NCBI GenBank assembly: GCA_018266795.1
Contig: JAFDZV010000004.1
Location: 325,445 to 389,444, forward strand
Origin: Bacteroidota bacterium
GTDB lineage: Bacteria > Bacteroidota > Ignavibacteria > OLB7
Reading direction: 5' to 3'
DNA: 64,000 nt
In this document: in pieces, positions 24,979-33,212 of the stretch
How positions within the stretch are numbered: position 1 is the stretch's first letter
Layout: every line of letters begins with the position of its first letter
The notes under the pieces: model-generated
Told to the model about the DNA's origin: nothing
Databases searched by the model: none
What the model saw: the letters and a program-made list of their open reading frames with translations, nothing else
Program-made: the position numbers and the translations under genes

Positions 24979-25740
24979 TCAGGCGGCCATCCAGCCGCCG
25001 TCTACTGCGAGGATGTGGCCGTTCACGTAGGTGCTTGCAGCCGAGGCGAGAAAGACGATTGCACCCTGCAGATCCGCGGGATCGCCCCACCGTCCGGCGG
25101 GGATGCGTGCAAGGAGCGCGTTGTAGCGTTCGGTGTTCTGTTGCAGTGCGGCCGTTGCGTCCGTATGAAAGTATCCCGGTGCGATGGCGTTCACGTTCAC
25201 GCCGTGGCGCCCCCACTCGTTGGCGAGCGCGCGGGTTACACCGGCGATGGCGCTCTTGCTCGCCGTGTAGGCCACCACATTCAGGCCGCCGGAAAACGAG
25301 AGAAGCGATGCGATGTTGATGATCCTTCCGTAGCCGCGTGCAATCATTTCCCGGCCTGTCTCCTGTGCCATCAGGAATGCGGCAGTAGTGTTCACGCCGA
25401 TGACGTCGTTCCAATCCTCCAGCGAGTACTGCTCTGCCGGGCTGCGGCGGATGATGCCGGCATTGTTCACCAGGATGTCGATCGCCCCGAAGCAGGCCCG
25501 CGCCTTCGCAACCGCCGCAGGGATCTCGTGGTGATGCCCAACGTCGCAGACGATCGTCATCGCCGTTACTCCCTGCGCCTCTGCAAGCGAAGCCTGTTCC
25601 TCAAGGGCGCCGAGGTCCCGGCCCACGAGCGCCACGTTGGCTCCCGCGCCAGCGAGCGCCTGAGCCGCAGCCGCTCCCAGGCCGCGCGATGCGCCGGTGA
25701 TGATGGCCGTCCGGCCCGAGCAATCGAACAGAGTAGGCAT
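24979..25740 (-). CDS. KduD-like short-chain dehydrogenase (gluconate 5-dehydrogenase family)
   Basis: A 253-residue SDR enzyme. TGASRGLG (NAD(P)-binding), VNNAGIIRR, NIASLLSFSGG, YTASKSA (catalytic Tyr/Lys), NVNAIAPGYFHTD, RIPAGRWGDPADLQGAIVFLAS and the end ILAVDGGWMAA follow 2-dehydro-3-deoxy-D-gluconate 5-dehydrogenase (KduD) and gluconate 5-dehydrogenase very closely. KduD works in pectin and hexuronate breakdown, but no uronate genes are nearby, so the physiological substrate is uncertain. The ATG at 25740 follows GAGGATACTCACCG and gives the normal N-terminus. Confidence 0.87.
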   Translation of the reverse strand: MPTLFDCSGRTAIITGASRGLGAAAAQALAGAGANVALVGRDLGALEEQASLAEAQGVTAMTIVCDVGHHHEIPAAVAKARACFGAIDILVNNAGIIRRSPAEQYSLEDWNDVIGVNTTAAFLMAQETGREMIARGYGRIINIASLLSFSGGLNVVAYTASKSAIAGVTRALANEWGRHGVNVNAIAPGYFHTDATAALQQNTERYNALLARIPAGRWGDPADLQGAIVFLASAASTYVNGHILAVDGGWMAA

Positions 25741-25846
25741 CGGTGAGTATCCTCGAGAATGCATCGGATGTGCGTTGCCGGTACGGGCAGGCTGAACCGG
25801 GCCGGGCAACGTGCGCGGAACCGAATGTGTTGCTGTGTGAAGTCCG

Positions 25847-26857
25847 TTACGCGCCGAATCCCCAGAACGCCTCGCGGCTGAGGATGATCTCCTCGTACTG
25901 CTTGCGGAGATCGTTGATCTCTCCGCGCCAGTAGGTGCTGGTTCCGAATCCCGGCGCAACACGTGCGAAGCCGCCATCGGCCACCTGCATGGCGCACCAC
26001 GACGTGAAGTAGATGTAGCGCATGGCACGCAGCGGCTCGATGAGCTTCAATGCGCTCCGCTTGAACGGCCGGAACGTTGTATATCCTTCCAGGAAGAGAT
26101 CGATCTCCAGCAGCGACTTGCGGCCGTAGTCCGGCAGGAGCATCCAGAGATCGTGCACCGGCGGGCCGATGGCCATGTCGTCGAAGTCGATCAGGAAAAA
26201 CGATTCACCGGGCCTGTAGACGATGTTCGCACGATGCAGATCGCCGTGAACGCGAATCATCTCCGCCCCCTCGAACATCGGCGCTATCAGCTCCACGAGC
26301 TCGTGCGCAACGCGTTCGTATTCCGTGCGCATGTCACGCGGGAGCACGTTCGCCCGGAGAATCGCCGCGATGTTCGCCTCCGTGGAGCGGCGCGGCGCAA
26401 TCGTGATACGGTCGCGCACGCCATGCCGTTCGCCCACATTGTGCATCTGCGCAATCAGACGTCCCAACGCCTCCCATTCCTCCATGCTCGGCTCGTCGCA
26501 CGCGCGCCCGAGCTTCTTCGGGAACAGGGCGAAGTACATGCCGCGGTGGCGGCCAAGCGTGTGCCCCTGCGAAAGTTCGAGCGGTGGAATCACCGGCAGC
26601 TCGTGCCCGGCCAGCTCGGTGAGGAAGTCGTGTTCATCCTGGAGCGCCTCGGCGCTCCAGCGCCCGGGGCGGTAGAACTTCGCGATCACCCATGTCCCAT
26701 CCTCGGCCTGCAGTTCGAAGACGCGATTGATATAGCTGTTGAGCGCGCGGCAGAGGTTGGTCATGCGCCTGCCGAGTGCGCGCTCCGTTACATCGATCAC
26801 GATGTCCGGAGTCAGATCGCCGAATGTTGCCAGCGGTTCCCGCGTGTCGTATGTCAT
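25847..26857 (-). CDS. SrkA/RdoA-like kinase (phosphotransferase family)
   Basis: A 336-residue cytoplasmic kinase of the APH/choline-kinase fold. RVHGDLHRANIV is the catalytic loop and FLIDFDDMAIGPPVHDLWML the metal-binding loop. WVIAKFYRPGRWS holds the ATP-binding lysine. The overall sequence, including ALNSYINRVFELQAEDG and the length, is that of stress response kinase A (YihE/RdoA), a Ser/Thr kinase that protects E. coli from stress-induced death. The ATG at 26857 is preferred to upstream starts, which would run into the 7-bp repeat element just 5-prime of the gene. Confidence 0.85.
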   Translation of the reverse strand: MTYDTREPLATFGDLTPDIVIDVTERALGRRMTNLCRALNSYINRVFELQAEDGTWVIAKFYRPGRWSAEALQDEHDFLTELAGHELPVIPPLELSQGHTLGRHRGMYFALFPKKLGRACDEPSMEEWEALGRLIAQMHNVGERHGVRDRITIAPRRSTEANIAAILRANVLPRDMRTEYERVAHELVELIAPMFEGAEMIRVHGDLHRANIVYRPGESFFLIDFDDMAIGPPVHDLWMLLPDYGRKSLLEIDLFLEGYTTFRPFKRSALKLIEPLRAMRYIYFTSWCAMQVADGGFARVAPGFGTSTYWRGEINDLRKQYEEIILSREAFWGFGA

Positions 26858-26870
26858 GCCCGAAGATAGT

Positions 26871-26978
26871 GGTTCGGGGTCAGTAGTCAGTCGTTCGTCG
26901 TCGGTAGGGTGGAGCGAAATGTTGACGTTCCCGATCTTCCGGGTGCGCGCCACCAACTGACCAATGACCACTGACAGC
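26871..26978. repeat. Degenerate 7-bp repeat element, site A
   Basis: A G/T-rich array of five heptamers (26871-26905, for example GGTCAGT then AGTCAGT) is followed by a 45-base spacer and an A/C-rich array of four heptamers (26951-26978, for example TGACCAA then TGACCAC). The two arrays are roughly inverse complements. The spacer can form GGTGGAGCG with CGCGCCACC (one mismatch). The element lies 14 bases upstream of the SrkA-like start codon and has the same architecture as sites B and C around mutL. Confidence 0.7.
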
Positions 26979-27061
26979 CGCCGGTCTCCAGGCCCATGGT
27001 TCGTTCGAAGCCGGAAACCGGTGGCACCGGCCGGCTGCGTACGTACCGGCCAGACGCAGAA

Positions 27062-27096
27062 CAGCCCCGACGCGCGCAATGCGCGCGTCGGGGCTG
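27062..27096. terminator. Very strong hairpin after the CAP-domain gene
   Basis: A perfect 16-bp GC-rich stem (27062-27077 with 27081-27096) closes a 3-base loop. It lies 31 bases beyond the stop of the minus-strand gene ending at 27128. No long T-run is present on either strand. Confidence 0.7.
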
Positions 27097-27127
27097 CATG
27101 TTTCGATTCGCCGGCGTTCGCTGCGTA

Positions 27128-29023
27128 TTAGCGGGCCACCACCACGCATGCCGTGCCGGTGCCCGACGGCGTGGCGACGGTGCAGAAGAAGGCTCCGGAG
27201 GGAAGCCCCGCAGCATCCCACATGGCCACGTGGCTGCCGGCGGCAAGAGGCCCCTGCGGCAGCGTGGCGACGATATTGCCGCGGGTGTCCGTGATCGTGA
27301 GGATCACGTTCTCCGCACGACCCAGCTCGAACGCGATCCGCGCAACTCCGTTGGTGGGATTCGGAGCCAGGCTTGTGATCCGCATTCCCTGGCCGGTGGA
27401 GGCACTCTCCACGCCCGAGGTGGACGTGGTGAAGTTCCAGATGGAGCTGAACGGACCCCAGCCGGCGGCATTGCGTGCCTTCACGTGCCAGTAATAGGTC
27501 TGGTTCGCGGTGAGGCCGTTCACGGTTGTGGACGTATCGGTGATCGCCGTATCACGCTGTGCCACAGTGCTGAAGGCGGCATCGGTTGATATCTCCAGCC
27601 AGTACTTCTGCTCGCTCGATGCACCACGATGCCACCACAGCCGTGTGTTGCTGGTGGGGACCGTGGAGGAGGATGTCGGCCCGGAGAGCGCCACCTGAAC
27701 CGGCACCAGGAGCAGGTTGAACTTCCGGATGCTGCTGTAGCTTCCCCAGCCCACATTGTTCTTTGCGCGAACCCGCCAGAAGAATGGGGAGCCGGCAGGA
27801 AGGCTTGCGACGCTCTTCGTGGAGTCCGTTACGGTGGAGTCGCTTGCCACGATCGTGTTGAACGTGGAATCGGAGGCCACCTGCACCTGGTATGCGGTTG
27901 CGCCCGTCACGCGGAGCCAGGAGAGGTTCAACGGCGTGGAGGAGACCACTGCTCCGTTCAACGGCAGGTTGAGCGTAACCGTTGCCGGTGCGCTCGGCTG
28001 GCCCGGAATGAAGTCCACCTTCACATTGATGCTGCCGGCGGTGACGTTCTTGGTAATGACCTCGGCGCCGAGCGGTCCGCCGGATGCCGTGATCTCCATG
28101 GTGCCGGTGGCGGTGATCGGAATTGCATAGCCTCCGGACTCGGAGGATACGGCGTAGTACGTTCCGGAGGCCGGGGTGATCTTCACGCCGGAAATTCCCT
28201 CGCCGACGTCGTAGAAGTTGTTGTTGTTCAGATCGCGGTAGACGACGCCGGTGATGAAGTGATTCCCCTGATCGCCGTAATCCTCCGTGACGATCTTCGG
28301 GCCGGTGTGGCTGCCGCCGGTGTTGTCCGTGACGATGCCGATGCCGATCTCCGTCTCGATGGTCTGCTCGAAGTTCATCACGTTCTTGCGATGCCCGAGA
28401 TCGGCATTTCCCCAGTCCACGTTGAACGCGATGTGGGCATACTCCAGATCCTTTGCATATGCGAAGACGTTCTCACCGAGTGCAAGCCAGTTGAGGTAGT
28501 TCTGTGCCTCCACACGCTGCACGAGCGTCGAGCCGTTGCTGCCGTTGTGACCCTGGAAGTTGTTCGTGGACATGTCCTGGCTGTGCAGGCGGGCCGCCGT
28601 GAGGAGCTTGGAGTTGATTGCCAGCGGCGGACGCACCGGATACCCGGCGAAATCACTCTTCAGCTTGTTTGTATCGACGCTGTACGTGGAGTACGCGAAG
28701 AGAATGTTCGGATCGGTGACGCTCGCAAGGCGGGCTCCCTCAGCCGTTGGATTGGCTCGTGCGCGGTTGATCATCTCAACCATGTACTGCTCCTCGGCCG
28801 TCGGGTTGCCGTGGCTGTACTCCTGTGTGGGAATGCTCGAGAGCACGGTGCGGGTTTCGGTACCGGCCTTCCCGGAGCCCGATGCCGCACGTGTGATGCT
28901 GATTGCCGCGGGTAGCAGTGTGTGTGCCGTGCCTTGCGCAAGGGCGCTTCCGCCGGCAAGCAATGCACCGGCTGCAACCAGGCTCGCAAGCGCACGACTC
29001 CTAGAGGGTGAATCGATCTTCAT
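27128..29023 (-). CDS. Secreted CAP/SCP-domain protein with FN3 repeats and T9SS sorting tail
   Basis: A 631-residue protein. Signal peptide about 1-30 (ending ALAQ). The CAP (SCP/PR1) domain, about 77-245, has EMINRARANP, ARLHSQDMSTNNFQGH, ALGENVFAY and GHRKNVMN, with histidine and glutamate positions of the CAP cavity preserved. A linker sheet with GVVYRDLNNNNFYDVGEG (SdrD-B/carboxypeptidase-regulatory-like) follows, then two fibronectin III domains (about 350-540), and a C-terminal domain with LAPNPTNGVARIAFELG that fits type A T9SS sorting (secretion and cell-surface attachment). CAP proteins bind lipids or act as peptidases, and the ligand here is unknown. The ATG at 29023 gives the signal peptide. 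Confidence 0.85.
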   Translation of the reverse strand: MKIDSPSRSRALASLVAAGALLAGGSALAQGTAHTLLPAAISITRAASGSGKAGTETRTVLSSIPTQEYSHGNPTAEEQYMVEMINRARANPTAEGARLASVTDPNILFAYSTYSVDTNKLKSDFAGYPVRPPLAINSKLLTAARLHSQDMSTNNFQGHNGSNGSTLVQRVEAQNYLNWLALGENVFAYAKDLEYAHIAFNVDWGNADLGHRKNVMNFEQTIETEIGIGIVTDNTGGSHTGPKIVTEDYGDQGNHFITGVVYRDLNNNNFYDVGEGISGVKITPASGTYYAVSSESGGYAIPITATGTMEITASGGPLGAEVITKNVTAGSINVKVDFIPGQPSAPATVTLNLPLNGAVVSSTPLNLSWLRVTGATAYQVQVASDSTFNTIVASDSTVTDSTKSVASLPAGSPFFWRVRAKNNVGWGSYSSIRKFNLLLVPVQVALSGPTSSSTVPTSNTRLWWHRGASSEQKYWLEISTDAAFSTVAQRDTAITDTSTTVNGLTANQTYYWHVKARNAAGWGPFSSIWNFTTSTSGVESASTGQGMRITSLAPNPTNGVARIAFELGRAENVILTITDTRGNIVATLPQGPLAAGSHVAMWDAAGLPSGAFFCTVATPSGTGTACVVVAR

Positions 29024-29482
29024 GTTCCATCCAGCAGTGAATGTGAGTGACTCCATGGACAATCAGCAAAAATAGGGAAGTGTGTGGAGATGTCGAGATG
29101 GAAAATCCGGTGCGAATCCGCGACGAACCGGTGCGGACCCGCGACGGACGAAACCGCCGCGCAGGGACCCGCGGAGTGCGCGCAACATTGAGGTGACGCC
29201 GGGATGCGCGCGGGATATTAGGAGATCATACCGGCCAGCTTGGGCGGCGGGATTCTGTTGGCTACGTTGGCGCCGCCTTCCGGAGCGCGCATGCCACTCA
29301 CCCCGTTGCCTCATGGAACGACGAAGCCCTCGCGAGCCGGAACGAACGGGAGAGAGAATCCTTCCGGCCGCAGCGGATGTATCGATCCCGACAGGCTGGT
29401 GTATGGCACGCCTGTGGCGGCGCAGCGGCGAACGCCAACAATTGTCGTCTGCCTGCTCCGGTATCCAACACAATTTTCTCGA
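29024..29482. other. Divergent intergenic region with a 21-bp direct repeat
   Basis: No gene is supported. Two imperfect 21-bp copies beginning CCGGTGCG lie in tandem at 29107-29127 and 29128-29148. Antisense and sense frames here are Arg/Pro-rich and lack domains. The region holds the promoters of the CAP gene (minus) and the nuclease gene (plus), but neither shows a clear TAnnTTTG element. Confidence 0.4.
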
Positions 29483-30475
29483 ATGGCCATGAACAAACAG
29501 ATGCGATCGATTGCCGCCATGCTGCTGCTGCTGTTCGCGGCGGTCCACACCACCTACGGCTGGGGGAATGTCGGGCATATGGCGGTGGCGGGCGTGGCCT
29601 ACAACGGGCTCACCGCCAAGGTTCGCAAGCGTGTGGATGCGTTGGTTCAGTTGAACCCGAAGGTTCACGAGTGGGAACAGAGGATCCCCGCCGGCACGCC
29701 GGCCTCCAGGAAGTCGATGATGCTCTTCATGATCGCGGCGAGCTGGGCGGACCAGATCAAGGGCGATCAGCAGCATGTCGCTGACGGACCGGATGGGGGG
29801 AATCGTCCACCGACGGACGGAACGGCGGGGCGGAACACCGGCTACGGAGATTCGGCGATGCACAAGTACTGGCACTTCATCGACATGCCGTTCTCATCCG
29901 ACGGAACACCGCTGCATCAGCCATATGATCCGAACGCGCGAACGCAGATAGCCCTCTTCCGCTCGGTGATTGCATCGAACGCGGCCGACCCGCTGAAGTC
30001 GTACGATCTCGTGTGGCTGCTCCACCTCGTGGGGGATATCCATCAGCCCCTTCACTGCACCAGCAGATTCAGCAGCGCGCTTCCCGATGGCGACGCCGGC
30101 GGCAACAGCGTTCAGCTCAGCGGGATCAAGCTTCAGGGAGTCGGCATCTCCAACCTGCACTCGTACTGGGATGACCTGCCGGGCGTGGGGGATCGCAATC
30201 GGGACTATATCAAGGATGTCGCCGCTGCGATGGTGCTGGTGCCGAACCTGCCAGCCGCGTCGGCATCCGCTGCCGCGAATCTCGATGTGGCTGCGTGGGT
30301 GAATGAGAGCTTCGATGCCGCGAAGAGCAGAGCGTACGCAAAACTTCTCAGCGCATCGAACGGCACGTTCACGTTCAATGCCGCATACAAGAGCCTGGCG
30401 CTCAGCACGGCGCGGCAGCGTGTTGCGCTTGCCGGTGCCCGGCTGGCCAACATCCTGAACAAGGAATTGAAGTAG
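29483..30475 (+). CDS. S1/P1-type zinc-dependent nuclease, exported
   Basis: A 330-residue protein. A signal peptide (about 1-26) is cleaved before Trp in TYGWGNVGHMAV. In this family the mature N-terminal Trp and the next His bind zinc. Further ligands are in HKYWHFIDMPF, WLLHLVGDIHQPLHC, GGNSVQL and NLHSYWDD, so the three-zinc site looks complete. S1/P1 nucleases cut single-stranded DNA or RNA and release 5-prime nucleotides, and in Bacteroidota they are usually periplasmic or secreted. ATG codons at 29483 and 29489 are both possible. A 13- to 14-bp hairpin follows. Confidence 0.9.
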   Translation: MAMNKQMRSIAAMLLLLFAAVHTTYGWGNVGHMAVAGVAYNGLTAKVRKRVDALVQLNPKVHEWEQRIPAGTPASRKSMMLFMIAASWADQIKGDQQHVADGPDGGNRPPTDGTAGRNTGYGDSAMHKYWHFIDMPFSSDGTPLHQPYDPNARTQIALFRSVIASNAADPLKSYDLVWLLHLVGDIHQPLHCTSRFSSALPDGDAGGNSVQLSGIKLQGVGISNLHSYWDDLPGVGDRNRDYIKDVAAAMVLVPNLPAASASAAANLDVAAWVNESFDAAKSRAYAKLLSASNGTFTFNAAYKSLALSTARQRVALAGARLANILNKELK

Positions 30476-30495
30476 GTCGAGGTGCCGATCATGGC

Positions 30496-30529
30496 GAAGC
30501 GTTGCGCGCACCCGGGCGCGCAACGCTTC
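30496..30529. terminator. Bidirectional terminator between nuclease and glycosidase genes
   Basis: GAAGCGTTGCGCG pairs with CGCGCAACGCTTC, extendable by one pair, around a GC-rich loop. It lies 20 bases after the nuclease stop and 46 bases from the stop of the convergent gene. Confidence 0.7.
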
Positions 30530-30575
30530 ATGCCTGAGACCGTTGATAACGTGATGGACCGTTCGGTCGGAACCT

Positions 30576-32405
30576 TTAATCGTTCGACTTCGCCGTTGCG
30601 CGTGCGGAACGTTTCGTTGTCTGGAACGGACGCACCGCCATCAGCGCGTTGGAGACGCGCCGCGTGGAGGGGCCGGATCCCTGGCGGCTGACCATCAGTC
30701 CGTTGATGGCCATCGAGGCGGAGCCGCCCCCGTCGAAGTTCATCGCCTGATAGGCGCCCTGCGACTTCATGAACGCCGCAAGCTGCGAGAGCGTCATGCC
30801 GTTGGTCTCCGTGCAACTGCAGCCGCTGTTGACCGTTGCGAGGATCAGCGTATCGCCATCCTTCGATATGCCAACGGCCGTTCGCGCAAGCTTGCCATCC
30901 ACGAACCGCCGCGCCTTCGAGCCTTCCGTCTCGTATTCCGGATTCGCGATGCCGTCGCGCACCAGCCGCGGCGTGCCGGTAAGCATGTCGCGTACCGGCT
31001 TCGGCGGAGTGGGGGAGATGGTGTAGAGCAGACCGATGGTGTCCCCCGTCTGCACAACGGAGAACCACTCCGCCTGAACTCCCAGCGAGAGCACGTAGCC
31101 GTTCTCGGGAACGGCTACAGCGCCGGTGTCCACGGCTGTAACCACCAGGCGCATCGTGTCGCCGACGGCAGGGACGGGAAGGGGATCGCGTTTGCGGCGG
31201 GGCTTGATCGGCAGGCAGGCGATCTTCAGAATGGAATGCTCCCTGTCCTCCAGTACCTTGCTTTCCCGGTAGCTCCTGATCACCGCAGCGGTATCGACAC
31301 CCGTGCCCTCGCTGTCGTCACCGGATTCGGCCATCACCCGGTTCGCGAATGCCTCGGCAACGATGGCGCTGTCGCTCTTGCGCGAGCCCATCGGCACGGA
31401 GTCGCCGTAGTGATGGTTGTAGACCACGATTCCCTCCGCTCCGCCCCGGCGGTTCACTGCGGAGACCTGGAAGTGGCGCGCCTTCCAGAACAGATCGCCG
31501 CTCAACGATATGCGATTGATTGCGGCGGTGCCGTCCTTGAAGATCATCAGCGACGACCACTGCTTGTAGCCGGGCATCTCCACAACCTCGCCGTTGGTGA
31601 TCGTAGGCCCGATCGGCGAGTTGGAGCCGGCGCGCCAGAAGCTCGCGTTGGTTGCGGCCAGCACCGTATCGTTGGTGCGCTGCTGGGCAAGCGTGGCGAT
31701 ATCCGCAGCGTTGGCCAGGCCGTCGTATCGGCAGAGCGCCTTGTAGGAGCAGAGGCGGGCACCGGCCTTCAGATTGATGGTCACTACGTTTGCCACCTGG
31801 TTCCCCTGCGTCCTGATGCGCCGATGCGTGATGCCGTCCGCCAGTTCCACGATCGTTGTGGAGTCAGCGCGCACAACGTCTTCCATGGTCATCGCAACCC
31901 GGTGCGGGAGCGGCGCCGGCGCCGCGTGCGCAACGCTTCGATGCCGGCCCTTGCGCGAGCCGGATGCCGAGCGGTCATTGCGCGACTTCGACGAATGCTT
32001 CGCGGCCACCTTGGCTGATGCCCTGCTTCGGTAGGCGCCGCTTCTGGATGACGTGTTCTTCGATGCGGCCGCCTTGTGAGCCGCGCTCTTCGTGCTCGTC
32101 TTCTTCGCTGTGTTTCGCGAGGCCGTTGCGCCGTGTTTCTTCGGCCGCGTGCGTTCGGTGTGAGCGTGCGCGCGATTCATTTCGTTCGCGGATTCGATCG
32201 CCGGCATGAGCGCGAGCAACGTGAGCGAAAGGACGAGTGCGATCGCTGCACGAGTGGCCTGTGCGAACCGTTGCGGGCCGTTCCGGATGTACGAGCGATC
32301 GGTTTGATTCACGTGCGATTGCGCGAAGAGAGGATTGGGGGACGCATCGCGGCTGGAGAGGTGCCGGCTTGTGAATGCGTGCGTGCGTGTCTGAAGGAAT
32401 GTCAT
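30576..32405 (-). CDS. Phosphodiester glycosidase family (NAGPA-like) exported protein
   Basis: A 609-residue protein. A hydrophobic segment (about 60-80, IALVLSLTLLALMPAI) serves as a signal or anchor, followed by a Lys/Ser/Ala-rich linker (about 90-150) and then the catalytic domain (about 165-600). ATNASFWRAGSNSPIGPTI, TVNSGCSCTETNGMTLSQLA, AMNFDGGGSASMAING and RVSNALMAV match the uncovering-enzyme/phosphodiester glycosidase domain, which removes GlcNAc from phosphodiesters in mammals and acts on cell-wall sugars in bacteria. The ATG at 32405 is chosen; a GTG at 32435 would add 10 residues. It sits just downstream of the membrane protein gene ending at 32445, so the two are probably co-transcribed. 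Confidence 0.8.
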   Translation of the reverse strand: MTFLQTRTHAFTSRHLSSRDASPNPLFAQSHVNQTDRSYIRNGPQRFAQATRAAIALVLSLTLLALMPAIESANEMNRAHAHTERTRPKKHGATASRNTAKKTSTKSAAHKAAASKNTSSRSGAYRSRASAKVAAKHSSKSRNDRSASGSRKGRHRSVAHAAPAPLPHRVAMTMEDVVRADSTTIVELADGITHRRIRTQGNQVANVVTINLKAGARLCSYKALCRYDGLANAADIATLAQQRTNDTVLAATNASFWRAGSNSPIGPTITNGEVVEMPGYKQWSSLMIFKDGTAAINRISLSGDLFWKARHFQVSAVNRRGGAEGIVVYNHHYGDSVPMGSRKSDSAIVAEAFANRVMAESGDDSEGTGVDTAAVIRSYRESKVLEDREHSILKIACLPIKPRRKRDPLPVPAVGDTMRLVVTAVDTGAVAVPENGYVLSLGVQAEWFSVVQTGDTIGLLYTISPTPPKPVRDMLTGTPRLVRDGIANPEYETEGSKARRFVDGKLARTAVGISKDGDTLILATVNSGCSCTETNGMTLSQLAAFMKSQGAYQAMNFDGGGSASMAINGLMVSRQGSGPSTRRVSNALMAVRPFQTTKRSARATAKSND

Positions 32406-32444
32406 GGTGATCCGGAAGAGTGCCGATGTTCGCACGTCGCGCTG

Positions 32445-32924
32445 CTACGCGACATCCTCGAACGATTTCGGTTCCCATCCCTCGCCGTGGCATGGGAGAT
32501 AGTCCTCGGAGACAATTTCATCGAGCTGCATGCAATGCAGCCCTTCGGGATTGAAATAGCGGCAGCTGGAGCAGAGCGTCTGCTCGATGAGCCTGCGGTT
32601 GATCCGCTTGAAATGGCTGTACTGAATCTGTGCGGGGTAGATGGCGATGCCGTAGATCGCGGCGATCGTAATCCCCCACCACACTCCATACTCCGAGCTG
32701 GGGATGTACTGGCGGATGTACCACGAACCGAACATGGTTGCAGTGAGGCGGAGCATCGCAAGCCAGATCACCGGTCCCAGGGCATGCCGGTCCCCATTGC
32801 GCGGCGACCGTTCCCCATGCTGGGGATCGGAACCGTGCTGCGGATCGAGTATCCGGAATTGTATGGGGCGCCGTGTCACGCGACTGGCCTTGTTGAAATG
32901 CTTCGAATTGCTGGCGATATGCAT
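32445..32924 (-). CDS. Two-helix membrane protein with a four-cysteine C-terminal tail
   Basis: A 159-residue protein of unknown family. A basic N-terminal 50 residues precede two hydrophobic segments (about 52-70 and 78-98). The C-terminal 50 residues hold CSSCRYFNPEGLHC and LPCHGEGWEP, four cysteines spaced like a small zinc ribbon. The positive-inside rule puts both ends in the cytoplasm, where the cysteines could bind zinc or a partner. It ends about 40 bases before the ATG of the phosphodiester glycosidase gene, suggesting an operon. Start 32924 is the first ATG. Confidence 0.6.
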   Translation of the reverse strand: MHIASNSKHFNKASRVTRRPIQFRILDPQHGSDPQHGERSPRNGDRHALGPVIWLAMLRLTATMFGSWYIRQYIPSSEYGVWWGITIAAIYGIAIYPAQIQYSHFKRINRRLIEQTLCSSCRYFNPEGLHCMQLDEIVSEDYLPCHGEGWEPKSFEDVA

Positions 32925-33159
32925 CGCACCGTTGGCGGCCGGCAGTTCTACCGCATCACTGGACGTACTCGTTCATGAGCGGACCTGCCGACAGATGCGA
33001 TGCCATAGACGCCGAGGGCATCGTGATATTACAGCGTGCGCGAATCCCAGGCAAGGGGCATGATGACCGGACTGGTGATTTTTACGATGAAGTTTTGTTC
33101 ATCGTGTGCCAACAGCGGGGAATTGCCGCGCAAGAGCGGATACTGCTGAAAAAACAGAG

Positions 33160-33188
33160 GGCCGCGATGCGGCGTGCATCGCGGCCCG
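33160..33188 (-). terminator. Intrinsic terminator of the haloperoxidase gene
   Basis: GGGCCGCGATGC pairs perfectly with GCATCGCGGCCC around a 5-base loop. On the minus strand it is followed by CTCTGTTTTTTC, a genuine U-tract. It starts 25 bases beyond the stop at 33213. It is one of the few hairpins here with a T-run. Confidence 0.85.
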
Positions 33189-33212
33189 GACAGGATCGGA
33201 ATGTGCGGACGA

